A stretch of DNA of 64,000 nucleotides from Ferruginibacter sp. (GCA_025963635.1 JAOQAK010000063.1:124001-188000); one strand, 5' to 3'. Numbered from the stretch's first letter, positions 45,803 through 54,580 are shown. The notes: generated by a model not told the origin, from the sequence alone. Numbers and translations: made by a program.

Positions 45803-46930
45803 TCAAACAAACTCTTTTAGTTTCGCAACTACGGTGTCTATTTCGGCCATTGTATTGTGCTTACAAAAGCTGAACCTTACGGTAGCCTGGTCAGCATCAT
45901 TATTAATGGCACGGATCACGTGGCTCCCCTGGTCTGCACCCGAGGTACAGGCGCTTCCGCCGCTGGCGCAAATATTATTGATATCGAGGTTGAACAATAA
46001 CATTTCAGACTTTTCTGATTTTGGAAAGCTTGCGCTCAACACGGTATACAAGCTTCTTCCAAAAACATCCCCATTAAAAGTCACGCCGGAAATGTTCTTT
46101 TTCAAGGCGCCATGCATGTAATATTTCAATGATCGTATAAATTCACTACTCTCTTCAAATTCTATCGTAGCAAGTTCCAGCGCTTTGGAGAGGCCAACGA
46201 TGCCATATATATTTTCGGTACCTGCCCGCATGTTGCGTTCCTGTGCCCCGCCATGAATAAATGGTTTGATCCGGATATTTTCATTAATGTATAAAATGCC
46301 CACACCCTTGGGACCATGAAATTTATGTGCCGAACCGGTGATAAAATGTACCGGTGTGTTCCTTAGATCGAAGGGAAAATGACCTACGGTTTGCACTGTA
46401 TCGCTATGAAAAATCGCGTCATGTAATTTGCACAAATTTCCTACTGCCTGTATGTCGAGCATATTGCCAATCTCGTTATTGGCATGCATGAGGGTTACCA
46501 ATGTTTTTCCTTCTGCAGCAGCGAGTAATCTTTCAAGATCTTCCAAATCTATATGGCCATCAGGTAAAAGCTTTACGAGGTTTACCTTCGCCTTACCTGC
46601 GTTACCAAGATATTCAACAATATGAGATACTGCATGATGTTCTATGGCAGAAGTAATAATATTTTTACACCCCAGATCCCTTACCGCAGATAAAATGGCG
46701 GTATTGCTGCTTTCTGTACCGCAACTCGTAAAAAATATTTCGGCTGGATGTGCATTTAAAATCTTCGCAATACTTTTTCTTGCCTGTTCAACGGCCATTC
46801 TTGTTTCTCTTCCATAAGAATAAATAGAAGACGGGTTACCAAACTTTTCGGTAAGGTAGGGCATCATGGTTTCAAGTACCCGCGGATCAAGTGAAGTGGT
46901 TGCTGCATTGTCGAAGTAAATTCTGTTCAT
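45803..46930 (-). CDS. Cysteine desulfurase
   Basis: The 375-residue PLP enzyme takes sulfur from cysteine for iron-sulfur clusters or thiolated tRNA. It shows the family's YFDNAATTSLDPRVL start, the SCGTESSNTAILSA segment, the PLP lysine in GSAHKFHGPKGVGILY and the catalytic cysteine loop ASGGSACTSGADQGSHV near the C terminus. It is of the NifS/IscS type rather than SufS by length and loop. No iscU, iscR or suf genes lie next to it. Confidence 0.96.
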   Translation of the reverse strand: MNRIYFDNAATTSLDPRVLETMMPYLTEKFGNPSSIYSYGRETRMAVEQARKSIAKILNAHPAEIFFTSCGTESSNTAILSAVRDLGCKNIITSAIEHHAVSHIVEYLGNAGKAKVNLVKLLPDGHIDLEDLERLLAAAEGKTLVTLMHANNEIGNMLDIQAVGNLCKLHDAIFHSDTVQTVGHFPFDLRNTPVHFITGSAHKFHGPKGVGILYINENIRIKPFIHGGAQERNMRAGTENIYGIVGLSKALELATIEFEESSEFIRSLKYYMHGALKKNISGVTFNGDVFGRSLYTVLSASFPKSEKSEMLLFNLDINNICASGGSACTSGADQGSHVIRAINNDADQATVRFSFCKHNTMAEIDTVVAKLKEFV

Positions 46931-47119
46931 TTTACGAGGCCTTGATGGGCTAAATTTTAAAACTCAATTGGTAGGGTTACAGTAGAATTAGTTTATTATT
47001 TGTCTGATGAATATTCCTTAAGCAGTTAACAAAACTTCCGCATTTTACGCTTTAACTGTTCCGGCTGTTGTCCGTAACATTCTACTTACTGCAGCAAAGT
47101 TCTTTTGGAGAAGGACTGT

Positions 47120-48499
47120 TTACATCACCTCGCTGATATCTTTCATCAACCGCTTTGCAATGTTATCTGCGGTGGTTTCAAAATTGCTTTCAGCGTAAAT
47201 ACGGATAATTGGTTCAGTGTTGCTGGTGCGTAAATGCACCCAGTCGGTATCAAATTCTATCTTCAAACCATCTTCGATATTGATGGGCTGGTGCTTATAT
47301 TTTGCTCTGATTTTTTCAAAAACAGATTTCACATCCACTCCCTTTTCGAGCTTGATTTTATTTTTACTGATAAAATAATCAGGAAAGGAATTGCGCAATT
47401 GCTTGGCAGTTTTTTTTGCCTTGGCAAGCTGGGTCAAAAACAGGGCTATCCCAATCAACGCATCTCTTCCATAATGTAAATCAGGGACAATAATCCCCCC
47501 ATTGCCTTCGCCGCCGATTACAGCATTTACTTCTTTCATTTTGTTCACCACATTTACTTCGCCCACGGCGCTGGAAAAATACTCGCCGCCATGTTTCAAG
47601 GTGATGTCTTTCAACGCCCTCGTTGATGACATATTGGAAACGGTGTTTCCTTTTCTATTGCTCAAAACATAATCTGCAACGGCCACTAGTGTATATTCTT
47701 CTCCGAACATCGTTCCATCCTCGCATACAAAACAAAGCCGGTCAACATCCGGATCTACTGCTATACCCAAACTCGCGTTCTGCTTTACCACCTCGCTGCT
47801 CAGGCCGGTTAAATGTTGAGGCAATGGTTCGGGATTGTGTGCAAACTTACCGTTTACTTCGCCGTTCAATAATTCAAAATCCTTTACGCCCAGGGCCTTC
47901 AGCAATTCAGGAACCGCAATGGCACCGGTACTGTTAACCGCATCGATCACAATTTTGAATTTCGCTTTTTTGATGGCCGCAACATCCACCAACTCATAAT
48001 TTACAATTGCCTCTATGTGTTTTTGTAAAGAACTGTCATCCATTGTTGAAGTGCCTAGTTTGTCAACCGAAGCAAAAACAAAATCTTCTTTTTCCGCGAT
48101 GTCCAGTATTTTTTCTCCCTGCTCATTGCTTATGAACTCTCCTTTGCTGTTTAATAACTTCAATGCATTCCACTCCTTGGGATTATGGCTTGCTGTAAGT
48201 ATAATTCCCCCGCCCGCATTTTCAAAAACAATGGCCATTTCCACGGTGGGAGTAGTACTGTAGTCTAGGTCAACAACGTTCAATCCGAGAGACTTCAAAG
48301 TGCTGATCACAAGATCTTTAACGATTGCTCCGCTAATTCTTCCATCCCTGCCAACAACGATCTTCTTGGTGGCGCCTTCAGCTATTAATAAGGTTCCAAA
48401 TGCAGCCGTAAACTTTACAATATCCAGTGGTGTAAGGTTATCACCGGTTTTGCCGCCAATTGTACCACGTATACCGGATATACTTTTAATCAATGCCAT
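47120..48499 (-). CDS. glmM: Phosphoglucosamine mutase-type phosphohexomutase
   Basis: GlmM converts glucosamine 6-phosphate to glucosamine 1-phosphate for cell wall precursors. The start at ATG 48499 gives 459 residues and begins MALIKSISGIRGTIGG; the longer frame from 48583 adds 28 residues of doubtful coding value. The phosphoserine loop is TASHNP (Ser104), the metal-binding loop is DPDVDRLCFV, the sugar-binding loop is GGEGNGG, and the phosphate-binding end is RTSNTEPIIRIY. Some homologues act on mannose or glucose phosphates, so GlmM is the likeliest but not certain. Confidence 0.9.
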   Translation of the reverse strand: MALIKSISGIRGTIGGKTGDNLTPLDIVKFTAAFGTLLIAEGATKKIVVGRDGRISGAIVKDLVISTLKSLGLNVVDLDYSTTPTVEMAIVFENAGGGIILTASHNPKEWNALKLLNSKGEFISNEQGEKILDIAEKEDFVFASVDKLGTSTMDDSSLQKHIEAIVNYELVDVAAIKKAKFKIVIDAVNSTGAIAVPELLKALGVKDFELLNGEVNGKFAHNPEPLPQHLTGLSSEVVKQNASLGIAVDPDVDRLCFVCEDGTMFGEEYTLVAVADYVLSNRKGNTVSNMSSTRALKDITLKHGGEYFSSAVGEVNVVNKMKEVNAVIGGEGNGGIIVPDLHYGRDALIGIALFLTQLAKAKKTAKQLRNSFPDYFISKNKIKLEKGVDVKSVFEKIRAKYKHQPINIEDGLKIEFDTDWVHLRTSNTEPIIRIYAESNFETTADNIAKRLMKDISEVM

Positions 48500-48702
48500 T
48501 CCGTCGTTTAATGTTGAATGGCAAAGATAACAAAATGAAAATAGTTTAAACGGCGATGGCAATGGTATTTTGGAGACTCGCACCTGGAAGAGGAATATTG
48601 ATTAAGCCGGATCAACCAGCCAAATTTTTTTCCCAGGCTTATACTTTGTATTTCTTAAAAACTATTTTTGTAATGAGCTATTAATATTTAAAACATATCA
48701 CT

Positions 48703-48933
48703 ATGTCGTTTCAAGGTTATATCAAAAACATCCAGGAAAAAACAGGTAAAGGGCCCGATGACTTTAGAAAACTTGCAGAGAAAAAAGGCTTTACACAAAA
48801 CGGGGCGCTTAAACCGGGTGTAAAGGCCGGCGAAATTGTTGCCTGGCTTAAAGAAGAATTTGATCTCGGCCATGGGCATGCAATGGCCATTTATGCTTTA
48901 TTGAAGGGAGTAAAAGACGAGGCAAGTAAGTAG
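48703..48933 (+). CDS. DUF4287-domain protein
   Basis: The 76-residue protein matches the small DUF4287 family: an N-terminal helix (FQGYIKNIQEKTGKGPDDFR), then KLAEKKGFTQNG, a PGVKAGEIVAWLKEEFDLGH segment and a GHAMAIYALLKG end. Its biochemical role is not known. It has its own start and lies alone, followed by a copy of the 74-bp dispersed repeat. Confidence 0.85.
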   Translation: MSFQGYIKNIQEKTGKGPDDFRKLAEKKGFTQNGALKPGVKAGEIVAWLKEEFDLGHGHAMAIYALLKGVKDEASK

Positions 48934-49033
48934 GCTATGATTTCATAACTTCGATGAAAATACCCCAGGCCGCCGCTACATTTTTATGGATGAGCCGCCA
49001 AGAAGCAACCGAATGGCAGGATGCCCCCGTCGA

Positions 49034-49107
49034 TGGGGAGCCGCCCATTGGTATGTCGTACAAGGGAGTGACACAACGAAGATGCCATGAAAAACCGATG
49101 CCTGTAA
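49034..49107 (+). repeat. Dispersed 74-bp intergenic repeat, copy B
   Basis: This is the partner of 17156-17229 (opposite strand), with the perfect 22-base core at 49058-49079. It lies about 100 bases after the DUF4287 gene, on the same strand as that gene, as copy A lies on the sense strand of ilvN. Confidence 0.75.
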
Positions 49108-49163
49108 CCTGTTAAAGGATGTTGTACAGAAACTTGTTATATGGAAGAAGACAAAAGCATCTC

Positions 49164-50504
49164 CTACTCCATTTTAAAAGATTCCAAAAATTTTGTAGTG
49201 AAATTACCACTCCTGAAATCTTCATTTTTCATCAGTTGCAGATGGAAGGGAATGGTGGTTTTGATGCCTTCGATTACGTATTCGCTTAATGCACGATGCA
49301 TGGTATCGATGGCTTCTTCCCTGGTTTGCGCAATTGTGATCAATTTACCGATCATGCTATCGTAAAAGGGTGGGATAACATAGCCAGCATAGACATGACT
49401 GTCGACCCGGACCCCATGTCCGCCGGGTGTATGCAGTACGGTAATTTTACCAGGACTGGGCCTGAAATCGTTATAAGGGTCTTCGGCATTGATCCTGCAT
49501 TCGATGGCATGCATTTGAGGGTAATAATTTCTGCCACTCACTTTATGCCCCGCGGCTATTTTGATCTGTTCCTTGATTAGATCATAATTCACTACTTCTT
49601 CCGTTACACAATGTTCTACCTGTATACGGGTGTTCATTTCCATGAAGTAAAAATTACGGTTTTTATCTACGAGAAATTCAATGGTTCCTACACTTTCATA
49701 GCTGATGGCACTGGCTGCCTTTATAGCCGCCTCTCCCATCTGGTCTCTTAATTCGGCAGTCATGAATGGAGACGGTGATTCCTCTACCAGCTTTTGATGA
49801 CGGCGCTGGATGGAACAATCCCGCTCACTTAAATGGCATACATTTCCAAACTGGTCACCGGCTATCTGTATCTCAATATGGCGTGGTTCCTCCACGAATT
49901 TTTCCATGTAAATACCGTCGTTTTTGAAAGAGGCAGCTGCTTCTGTTTTGGCATTTTCAAAGGCCTTTTCCAGCTCACTTTCTTCCCAAACCACCCGCAT
50001 TCCCTTACCTCCGCCACCGGCAGTAGCTTTGAGGATTACTGGATAGCCTACAACATTTGCGGCGAGCTCTTTTGCCTGGTCAACACTTTCCAATAAACCA
50101 CCACTACCGGGCACTACCGGCACGCCTGCCTTGATCATGGTTTCTTTTGCCGTGATCTTATCGCCCATGGCATTGATCATATCGGGAGTGGGGCCAATAA
50201 ATTTGATACCATGGTCTGTGCATATCTGTGCAAACTTTGCATTTTCGGCGAGAAACCCATATCCCGGATGAATTGCATCTGCATTGGTAATTTCCGCGGC
50301 AGCCATAATATGCGGTATATTAAGGTAAGAATCCATGCTGCTTGGCTTACCGATACAAACCGCTTCGTCGGCAAATTTTACGTGTAAACTATCTTTATCG
50401 GCAGTAGAATAAACTGCTACTGTTTTAATACCCATTTCTTTGCAGGTGCGTATCACACGCAATGCAATTTCTCCACGGTTGGCAATTAATATTTTTTTGA
50501 ACAT
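49164..50504 (-). CDS. accC: Acetyl-CoA carboxylase, biotin carboxylase subunit
   Basis: AccC carboxylates biotin on AccB using ATP and bicarbonate for malonyl-CoA synthesis. The start at ATG 50504 gives 446 residues beginning [17 protein letters not shown], the standard family opening. Motifs are the [15 protein letters not shown] segment, the glycine-rich ATP loop [13 protein letters not shown], and the [17 protein letters not shown] and [19 protein letters not shown] catalytic region. A longer frame from 50537 adds 11 unlikely residues. A tandem octamer tract starts 6 bases before the start codon, and a four-helix-bundle gene lies between it and accB. Confidence 0.97.
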   Translation of the reverse strand: MFKKILIANRGEIALRVIRTCKEMGIKTVAVYSTADKDSLHVKFADEAVCIGKPSSMDSYLNIPHIMAAAEITNADAIHPGYGFLAENAKFAQICTDHGIKFIGPTPDMINAMGDKITAKETMIKAGVPVVPGSGGLLESVDQAKELAANVVGYPVILKATAGGGGKGMRVVWEESELEKAFENAKTEAAASFKNDGIYMEKFVEEPRHIEIQIAGDQFGNVCHLSERDCSIQRRHQKLVEESPSPFMTAELRDQMGEAAIKAASAISYESVGTIEFLVDKNRNFYFMEMNTRIQVEHCVTEEVVNYDLIKEQIKIAAGHKVSGRNYYPQMHAIECRINAEDPYNDFRPSPGKITVLHTPGGHGVRVDSHVYAGYVIPPFYDSMIGKLITIAQTREEAIDTMHRALSEYVIEGIKTTIPFHLQLMKNEDFRSGNFTTKFLESFKME

Positions 50505-50510
50505 ACATGC

Positions 50511-50566
50511 AAATTTGAAAATTTGAAAATGGCTCAATTTGAAAATGGCCGAGATTCAAAAGATAA
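50511..50566 (+). repeat. Octamer tandem repeat between accC and the four-helix-bundle gene
   Basis: The plus strand parses as AAATTTGA, AAATTTGA, AAATGGCT, CAATTTGA and AAATGGCC, then the weaker GAGATTCA and AAAGATAA, all in 8-bp phase. It overlaps the end of the four-helix-bundle gene by 11 bases. Confidence 0.75.
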
Positions 50567-50948
50567 AGAAACTTAATAAATAACTAAATGGTGATTTCCT
50601 CTTAGAAGTAGATAATATTTTGCCCAACACTTTGTTTATTTCTTCCAACTTGGTTTGATGTAAAGCGCATTCGGGATAGCTGTTTGAATATTGACAAAGC
50701 CATAGCCAGTATTGCGATTCCTCTGCTTCCTTTGCGGATATTTTCATCTTGTGGATGAAATCCGCTTTGCTTTCTGCATTTTGAGCCTCCATCGCATTAG
50801 CCCCGATAGAAGTACCAGACCTAAGTAGTTGCCGTGAAATGATATATTTCTTTTCTTTTTCTAAGCCTTCACAATACTCAATGATCATCAATGAAAAATC
50901 AAAACTCAATTTTAAGATAGGATTGCTATCAAATAACTCTTTTTTCAT
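50556..50948 (-). CDS. Four-helix-bundle protein, S23 (23S rRNA IVP-like) family
   Basis: The 130-residue protein belongs to the four-helix-bundle family first known from proteins encoded in 23S rRNA intervening sequences. It has the family pattern SFDFSLMIIEYCEGL, then RQLLRSGTSIGANAMEAQNA and KADFIHKMKISAKEAEESQY. The C-terminal tail (LSTSKRKSPFSYLLSFFIF) is unusual and hydrophobic. Here it is not in an rRNA gene but between accB and accC, on the same strand, flanked by octamer repeat tracts on both sides. Its function is unknown; in other genomes such genes are often near variable loci. Confidence 0.9.
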   Translation of the reverse strand: MKKELFDSNPILKLSFDFSLMIIEYCEGLEKEKKYIISRQLLRSGTSIGANAMEAQNAESKADFIHKMKISAKEAEESQYWLWLCQYSNSYPECALHQTKLEEINKVLGKILSTSKRKSPFSYLLSFFIF

Positions 50949-51002
50949 TTACAACATTTTCTTAAAAAGAAGTGCCTGCTAGTTCCAGATGAAATTTTCA
51001 TA

Positions 51003-51034
51003 TTGAGCAATTGAGTAATTTGCTAATTAGCTAG
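51003..51034 (+). repeat. Octamer tandem repeat at the accB stop codon
   Basis: Four in-phase 8-bp units on the plus strand, TTGAGCAA, TTGAGTAA, TTTGCTAA and TTAGCTAG, the last containing the accB stop codon in complement. Confidence 0.7.
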
Positions 51035-51506
51035 GATCGACAAGAAACAAAGGCTGATCGTATTCAACCGGGCTGGCATCTTCCACCAATACTTTCACGA
51101 TTTTGCCGCTAACCTCGCTTTCAATTTCGTTGAATAGCTTCATGGCTTCAATGATGCAGACCACTTTACCGGGTGTTACCTCATCGCCCACGTTTACCAT
51201 CACTGGTTTGGCCGGGCTGGATTGGCGGTAAAATGTGCCGATCATCGGGCTTTTAATGGTTATATAGTTATCAGTTTTGGGAGTTTCGGCTGGAGGCGGT
51301 GGAGGCGGAGCGGCAGGGGCCGCGGGTGGTTGTGTGGATGGAGTTGAATACCCCTGGTTCGGCTGGGCTCCACCAGCATAAATATTCTGAACAGGGTCTT
51401 TCTTTTGCTTTATCGTTATTTTGACACCTTCTTCTTCAATTGTAATTTCACCAATATTGGTTTTATTAATGAGCTTTACCAGCTCTTGAATTTGTTTAAT
51501 GTCCAT
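51027..51506 (-). CDS. accB: Acetyl-CoA carboxylase biotin carboxyl carrier protein
   Basis: AccB carries biotin between AccC and the carboxyltransferase. The 159-residue protein has an N-terminal helical domain, a Pro/Ala-rich flexible linker (about residues 60-80) and the C-terminal biotinyl domain with the biotin lysine in CIIEAMKLFNEIESEV. Length and layout are normal. It precedes the four-helix-bundle gene and accC on the same strand. Four GGCAAAAT-type motifs lie 100-150 bases before its start. Confidence 0.96.
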   Translation of the reverse strand: MDIKQIQELVKLINKTNIGEITIEEEGVKITIKQKKDPVQNIYAGGAQPNQGYSTPSTQPPAAPAAPPPPPPAETPKTDNYITIKSPMIGTFYRQSSPAKPVMVNVGDEVTPGKVVCIIEAMKLFNEIESEVSGKIVKVLVEDASPVEYDQPLFLVDPS

Positions 51507-51607
51507 ATTCAGATATTAAATGGTTTTTTAGTTAAGAATCGGGCGGCTAAGGTAGGTAATGATTTATTAATATACCAAGTTTAAAAAAGAAAGAAAATGC
51601 GAAAATT

Positions 51608-51657
51608 GGCAAAATCTGGCAAAATATTGGGCAAAATGCACCAAAAAAGGGCAAAAT
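51608..51657 (-). promoter_or_regulatory. Four repeated ATTTTGCC motifs upstream of accB
   Basis: The octamer GGCAAAAT (ATTTTGCC on the coding strand) occurs at 51608-51615, 51618-51625, 51630-51637 and 51650-51657, with offsets of 10, 12 and 20 bases, close to whole helical turns. The rest of the 312-base gap (51507-51818) to efp holds nothing else recognisable. The motifs could be operator sites; no known regulator was matched. Confidence 0.45.
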
Positions 51658-51818
51658 CGCCTTAAAATACGCTAAATTAAAAATGGCTGTTTATGGAATT
51701 TTTTCTCTGTTGAGTTTATATGATTGGGGCCCGGGAGACTGAAAATGATCGTTTGATCAATACCTGTCCGTCAGTACTTCGATTCCAATAATGGCTGATA
51801 GAAATTAAGTCGGTTATT

Positions 51819-52385
51819 CTATTCTTTTACTCTTTCTACGTATTCCCCTGTTTTTGCATTTACCCGGATCAGTTCGCCTTCATTCACGAATAGTGGCACA
51901 TTTACGGTGGCGCCTGTTTCCACAGTAGCAGGTTTTAAAGTTTTGGTGGCTGTATCGCCTCTCATGCCGGGTTCGCTATAGGTAACCAGCAATACAATTT
52001 TATCGGGTAATTCTACACCCATTGGAAGGTCCGTTTCACCATTGATTAATACAGAAACTTCCTGGCCATCTTTCAAAAATTTAGGTGCATCCACCATCGA
52101 TTCCGGAACGGTGATTTGCTCGAAAGTTTCAACATCCATGAAACTATATCCTGTATCATCTTTATATAAATACTGGTAAGCCTTCTTTTCCACGCGGACA
52201 GGAAAGATCGTTTCACCACTGTTCCAGGTAACTTCTATCGTGCGGCTATTATCGACCCCTTTAAGTTTTGCCCACACTTTTGCCGCGGCACGGGCAGTTT
52301 TATTTTGCCCGAATTCAATTACGGTGTATAAACTACCATCTACTTTGAGGATTAGTCCTGACCGCATGTCTGCTGTTGTTGCCAT
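51819..52385 (-). CDS. efp: Elongation factor P, arginine-tip variant
   Basis: EF-P enters the ribosomal E site and rescues stalling at proline runs. The 188-residue protein has the three-domain layout of the family, with the KL domain first, ETFEQITVPESM in the middle and the conserved ending GDTATKTLKPATVETGATVN, then VPLFVNEGELIRVNAKTGEY. The tip loop, normally KPGKG with a modified lysine, reads GQNKTARAAAKVW here. By alignment with Pseudomonas EF-P (FNKSGRNAAVV), Arg32 takes the tip position, the residue rhamnosylated by EarP in that group. No earP-like gene is in the window. Whether this EF-P is modified is unknown. Confidence 0.93.
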   Translation of the reverse strand: MATTADMRSGLILKVDGSLYTVIEFGQNKTARAAAKVWAKLKGVDNSRTIEVTWNSGETIFPVRVEKKAYQYLYKDDTGYSFMDVETFEQITVPESMVDAPKFLKDGQEVSVLINGETDLPMGVELPDKIVLLVTYSEPGMRGDTATKTLKPATVETGATVNVPLFVNEGELIRVNAKTGEYVERVKE

Positions 52386-52749
52386 GATTGTATTGAAGTT
52401 TATTGTTTATGATTTATTAATTCCACAGCCTTCTGTAACTGTTTCCAAACGACTCACCAATTATTGGGGTGCAAAAGTAGGTATAGTAACGCTAAATAGG
52501 AAATTTGCAGGATTAAGTGCTATTTTGAGCATTCCACCGTTTCTTGTTTTCAAACCAAAACTGGAAATGATAATACACTTATTGGTGAAAGCCATCCCTT
52601 CTGTTAAGAACCACCGCAGCCACCTGGTACCGGGATTGATTACACTTTTGTTGGTTAATACCATCGTTTCATTTAATAAAAAGGCATCGCTAACCGGGCT
52701 TTAACACGCTTTTTCAACATTAAAAATTAGTTTTGATAAAAAATATACA
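52386..52749. other. Intergenic stretch between efp and a thioredoxin-like gene
   Basis: Both strands carry short open frames, but none has convincing coding composition or a family match. The region probably holds the divergent promoters of the two genes. Confidence 0.5.
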
Positions 52750-53247
52750 TTGAAAAAAATATTAGTCTTAACAATACTTACTGCAAGCTCATTTATCCTG
52801 TTTGCTCAAAAGGACACGTCAAATAATTATGTAAATGCCTTTGTCTCAATTCCGGCTTTCAAAGTAAATGTTGTTCCGGACAGCACGATGTTTACAAAAG
52901 AAAATCTAAAAACCAACATACCGCTTGTAATTATGTTTTTTAGTCCCGACTGCGAACATTGTCAAAAGGAAACAAAGGAATTGCTTGCATACAAAGAAGA
53001 ATTGAAGGGCATTGATATACTAATGGTGTCGGCCGCTTCTTACCGCGAAATAAAAGATTTTTATGAAGCCTATGGTTTATCATCAATGCCCAATGTGAAA
53101 CTTGCGCAGGATGTAAATTACAAACTGGGAAGTATTTATAAGTTGCGGACCTTTCCTTCTACCTTTGTTTACGATAACAGGGGAACGCTGGCTAAAGCAT
53201 TCGTGGGAAATATCGGCGTTCCGGCCATATTAGAAGCAATAAAATAA
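52750..53247 (+). CDS. Secreted thioredoxin-like protein
   Basis: The 165-residue protein begins at TTG 52750 with a signal peptide (MKKILVLTILTASSFILFAQ). The thioredoxin-type fold carries a CEHC redox motif at residues 68-71 in FFSPDCEHCQKETKEL and the later FPSTFVYDNRG cis-proline segment. It resembles periplasmic TlpA/ResA-type thiol-disulfide reductases or redoxin proteins. The partner is not evident. It is followed after 158 bases by mdh. Confidence 0.85.
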   Translation: MKKILVLTILTASSFILFAQKDTSNNYVNAFVSIPAFKVNVVPDSTMFTKENLKTNIPLVIMFFSPDCEHCQKETKELLAYKEELKGIDILMVSAASYREIKDFYEAYGLSSMPNVKLAQDVNYKLGSIYKLRTFPSTFVYDNRGTLAKAFVGNIGVPAILEAIK

Positions 53248-53359
53248 AAACAGCAATTGGTTTGCAAACGCCTCATCTTTCTGCTGGCATAATTAAATGA
53301 TTTTGCTCATGAAGTACACTCAGCCGTTCATTCTTTTCGGAATGTGGAAGCAATGCCCT

Positions 53360-53367
53360 TAACTTTG
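53360..53367 (+). promoter_or_regulatory. Possible promoter -7 box of mdh
   Basis: TAACTTTG matches the Bacteroidota TAnnTTTG element, 38 bases before the mdh start. No perfect -33 TTTG is at the proper distance. Confidence 0.35.
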
Positions 53368-53405
53368 CTGCGCAAATAATTTCCTTAAAAAATAAATTTC
53401 TTATC

Positions 53406-54341
53406 ATGAAAATTACTGTAGTAGGCGCTGGTGCCGTTGGAGCAACCTGTGCCGACAATATTGCCCGGAAAGAACTGTGTGATGAACTAGTATTATTAGA
53501 CATCAAAGAAGGCATTGCCGAGGGCAAGGCTATTGATATGATGCAAACAGCTGCATTATTGGGTTTCGACACAAAAATAATAGGCTCTACTAACGACTAT
53601 ACAAAAACAGCCGGCACCGATGTGGCAGTAATTACATCTGGCATTCCACGTAAGCCAGGCATGACAAGAGAAGAATTGATTGGTATCAATGCAGGGATCG
53701 TTAAAGCAGTGACAAAAAACATTTTACAATATTCTCCGGATGCAATCATCATCATCATCAGCAACCCCATGGATACTATGACCTACCTGGCTTTGCAATC
53801 AAGCGGCCTGCCTAAAAACAGGATTATAGGCATGGGCGGTATTTTGGATAGCAGCCGTTTCAAATATTATTTATCAACAGCAATTGGTTGCACTTCTTCT
53901 GACCTGCAGGGTGTAGTAGTTGGAGGCCACGGTGATACCACCATGATTCCTTTAACAAGATTAGCTACCTACCAGGGATCACCGGTAAGCAATTACCTGG
54001 ATGCAGAAGCTTTGAAAAAAGTAGCTGCTGATACAATGGTTGGCGGAGCTACCTTAACCGGCCTGTTAGGTACATCTGCCTGGTATGCACCGGGAGCAGC
54101 AGGAGCAGCATTGGTAGAAAGTATTGTAAGAGATGAAAAGAAATTATTCACTTGTTGTGTAAGCCTTGATGGCGAATATGGTCAGAAAGATATTTGCATC
54201 GGCGTGCCGGTAATCATTGGCAGAAATGGTGTGGAAAAAATTATTGACTACAAACTAAATGAAGAAGAACAGGCAGCATTTAACAAGAGTGCAGATGCAG
54301 TAAGAAACATGAATACTGTATTGGCTACTTTAAATGTGTAA
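53406..54341 (+). CDS. mdh: Malate dehydrogenase
   Basis: Mdh interconverts malate and oxaloacetate with NAD in the citric acid cycle. The 311-residue protein is of the LDH-like MDH type: the NAD-binding KITVVGAGAVGATCADNIAR start, the substrate arginine segment TSGIPRKPGMTREELIGIN, the second arginine in SSRFKYYLS, and the catalytic histidine in VVVGGHGDTTMIPL. Length and start are normal. A strong terminator follows, so it is probably transcribed alone. Confidence 0.97.
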   Translation: MKITVVGAGAVGATCADNIARKELCDELVLLDIKEGIAEGKAIDMMQTAALLGFDTKIIGSTNDYTKTAGTDVAVITSGIPRKPGMTREELIGINAGIVKAVTKNILQYSPDAIIIIISNPMDTMTYLALQSSGLPKNRIIGMGGILDSSRFKYYLSTAIGCTSSDLQGVVVGGHGDTTMIPLTRLATYQGSPVSNYLDAEALKKVAADTMVGGATLTGLLGTSAWYAPGAAGAALVESIVRDEKKLFTCCVSLDGEYGQKDICIGVPVIIGRNGVEKIIDYKLNEEEQAAFNKSADAVRNMNTVLATLNV

Positions 54342-54441
54342 TCGGGAAACCGGGTCGGTTGAATACTGAATGTATTACACTTGATAATCCTGGACTGATG
54401 TTGGAATGAATTCGGGTATGCAGGTTCTACTGCAAAAAATT

Positions 54442-54466
54442 ACGGGGCGCTTTTTAAGCGCCCCGT
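54442..54466 (+). terminator. Terminator after mdh
   Basis: A perfect 11-bp GC-rich stem (54442-54452 with 54456-54466) has a 3-base loop and is followed by a T run, about 100 bases past the mdh stop. Confidence 0.93.
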
Positions 54467-54580
54467 TTTTATTAAACTATTTTGATGATGAAAATGGAAA
54501 TGTGTAAATAAGTGATGCTAATATTTATAAGCAATTGGCGGGCATAGTTCGCTTAATGTATGCTTTGAAAAGTTGCTCGT

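Noticed and set aside
52461-52664. A 67-codon minus-strand frame in the efp-thioredoxin gap
   Set aside because: There is no family match, the composition is odd, and it is contained in a longer equally unconvincing plus-strand frame; probably a promoter region.
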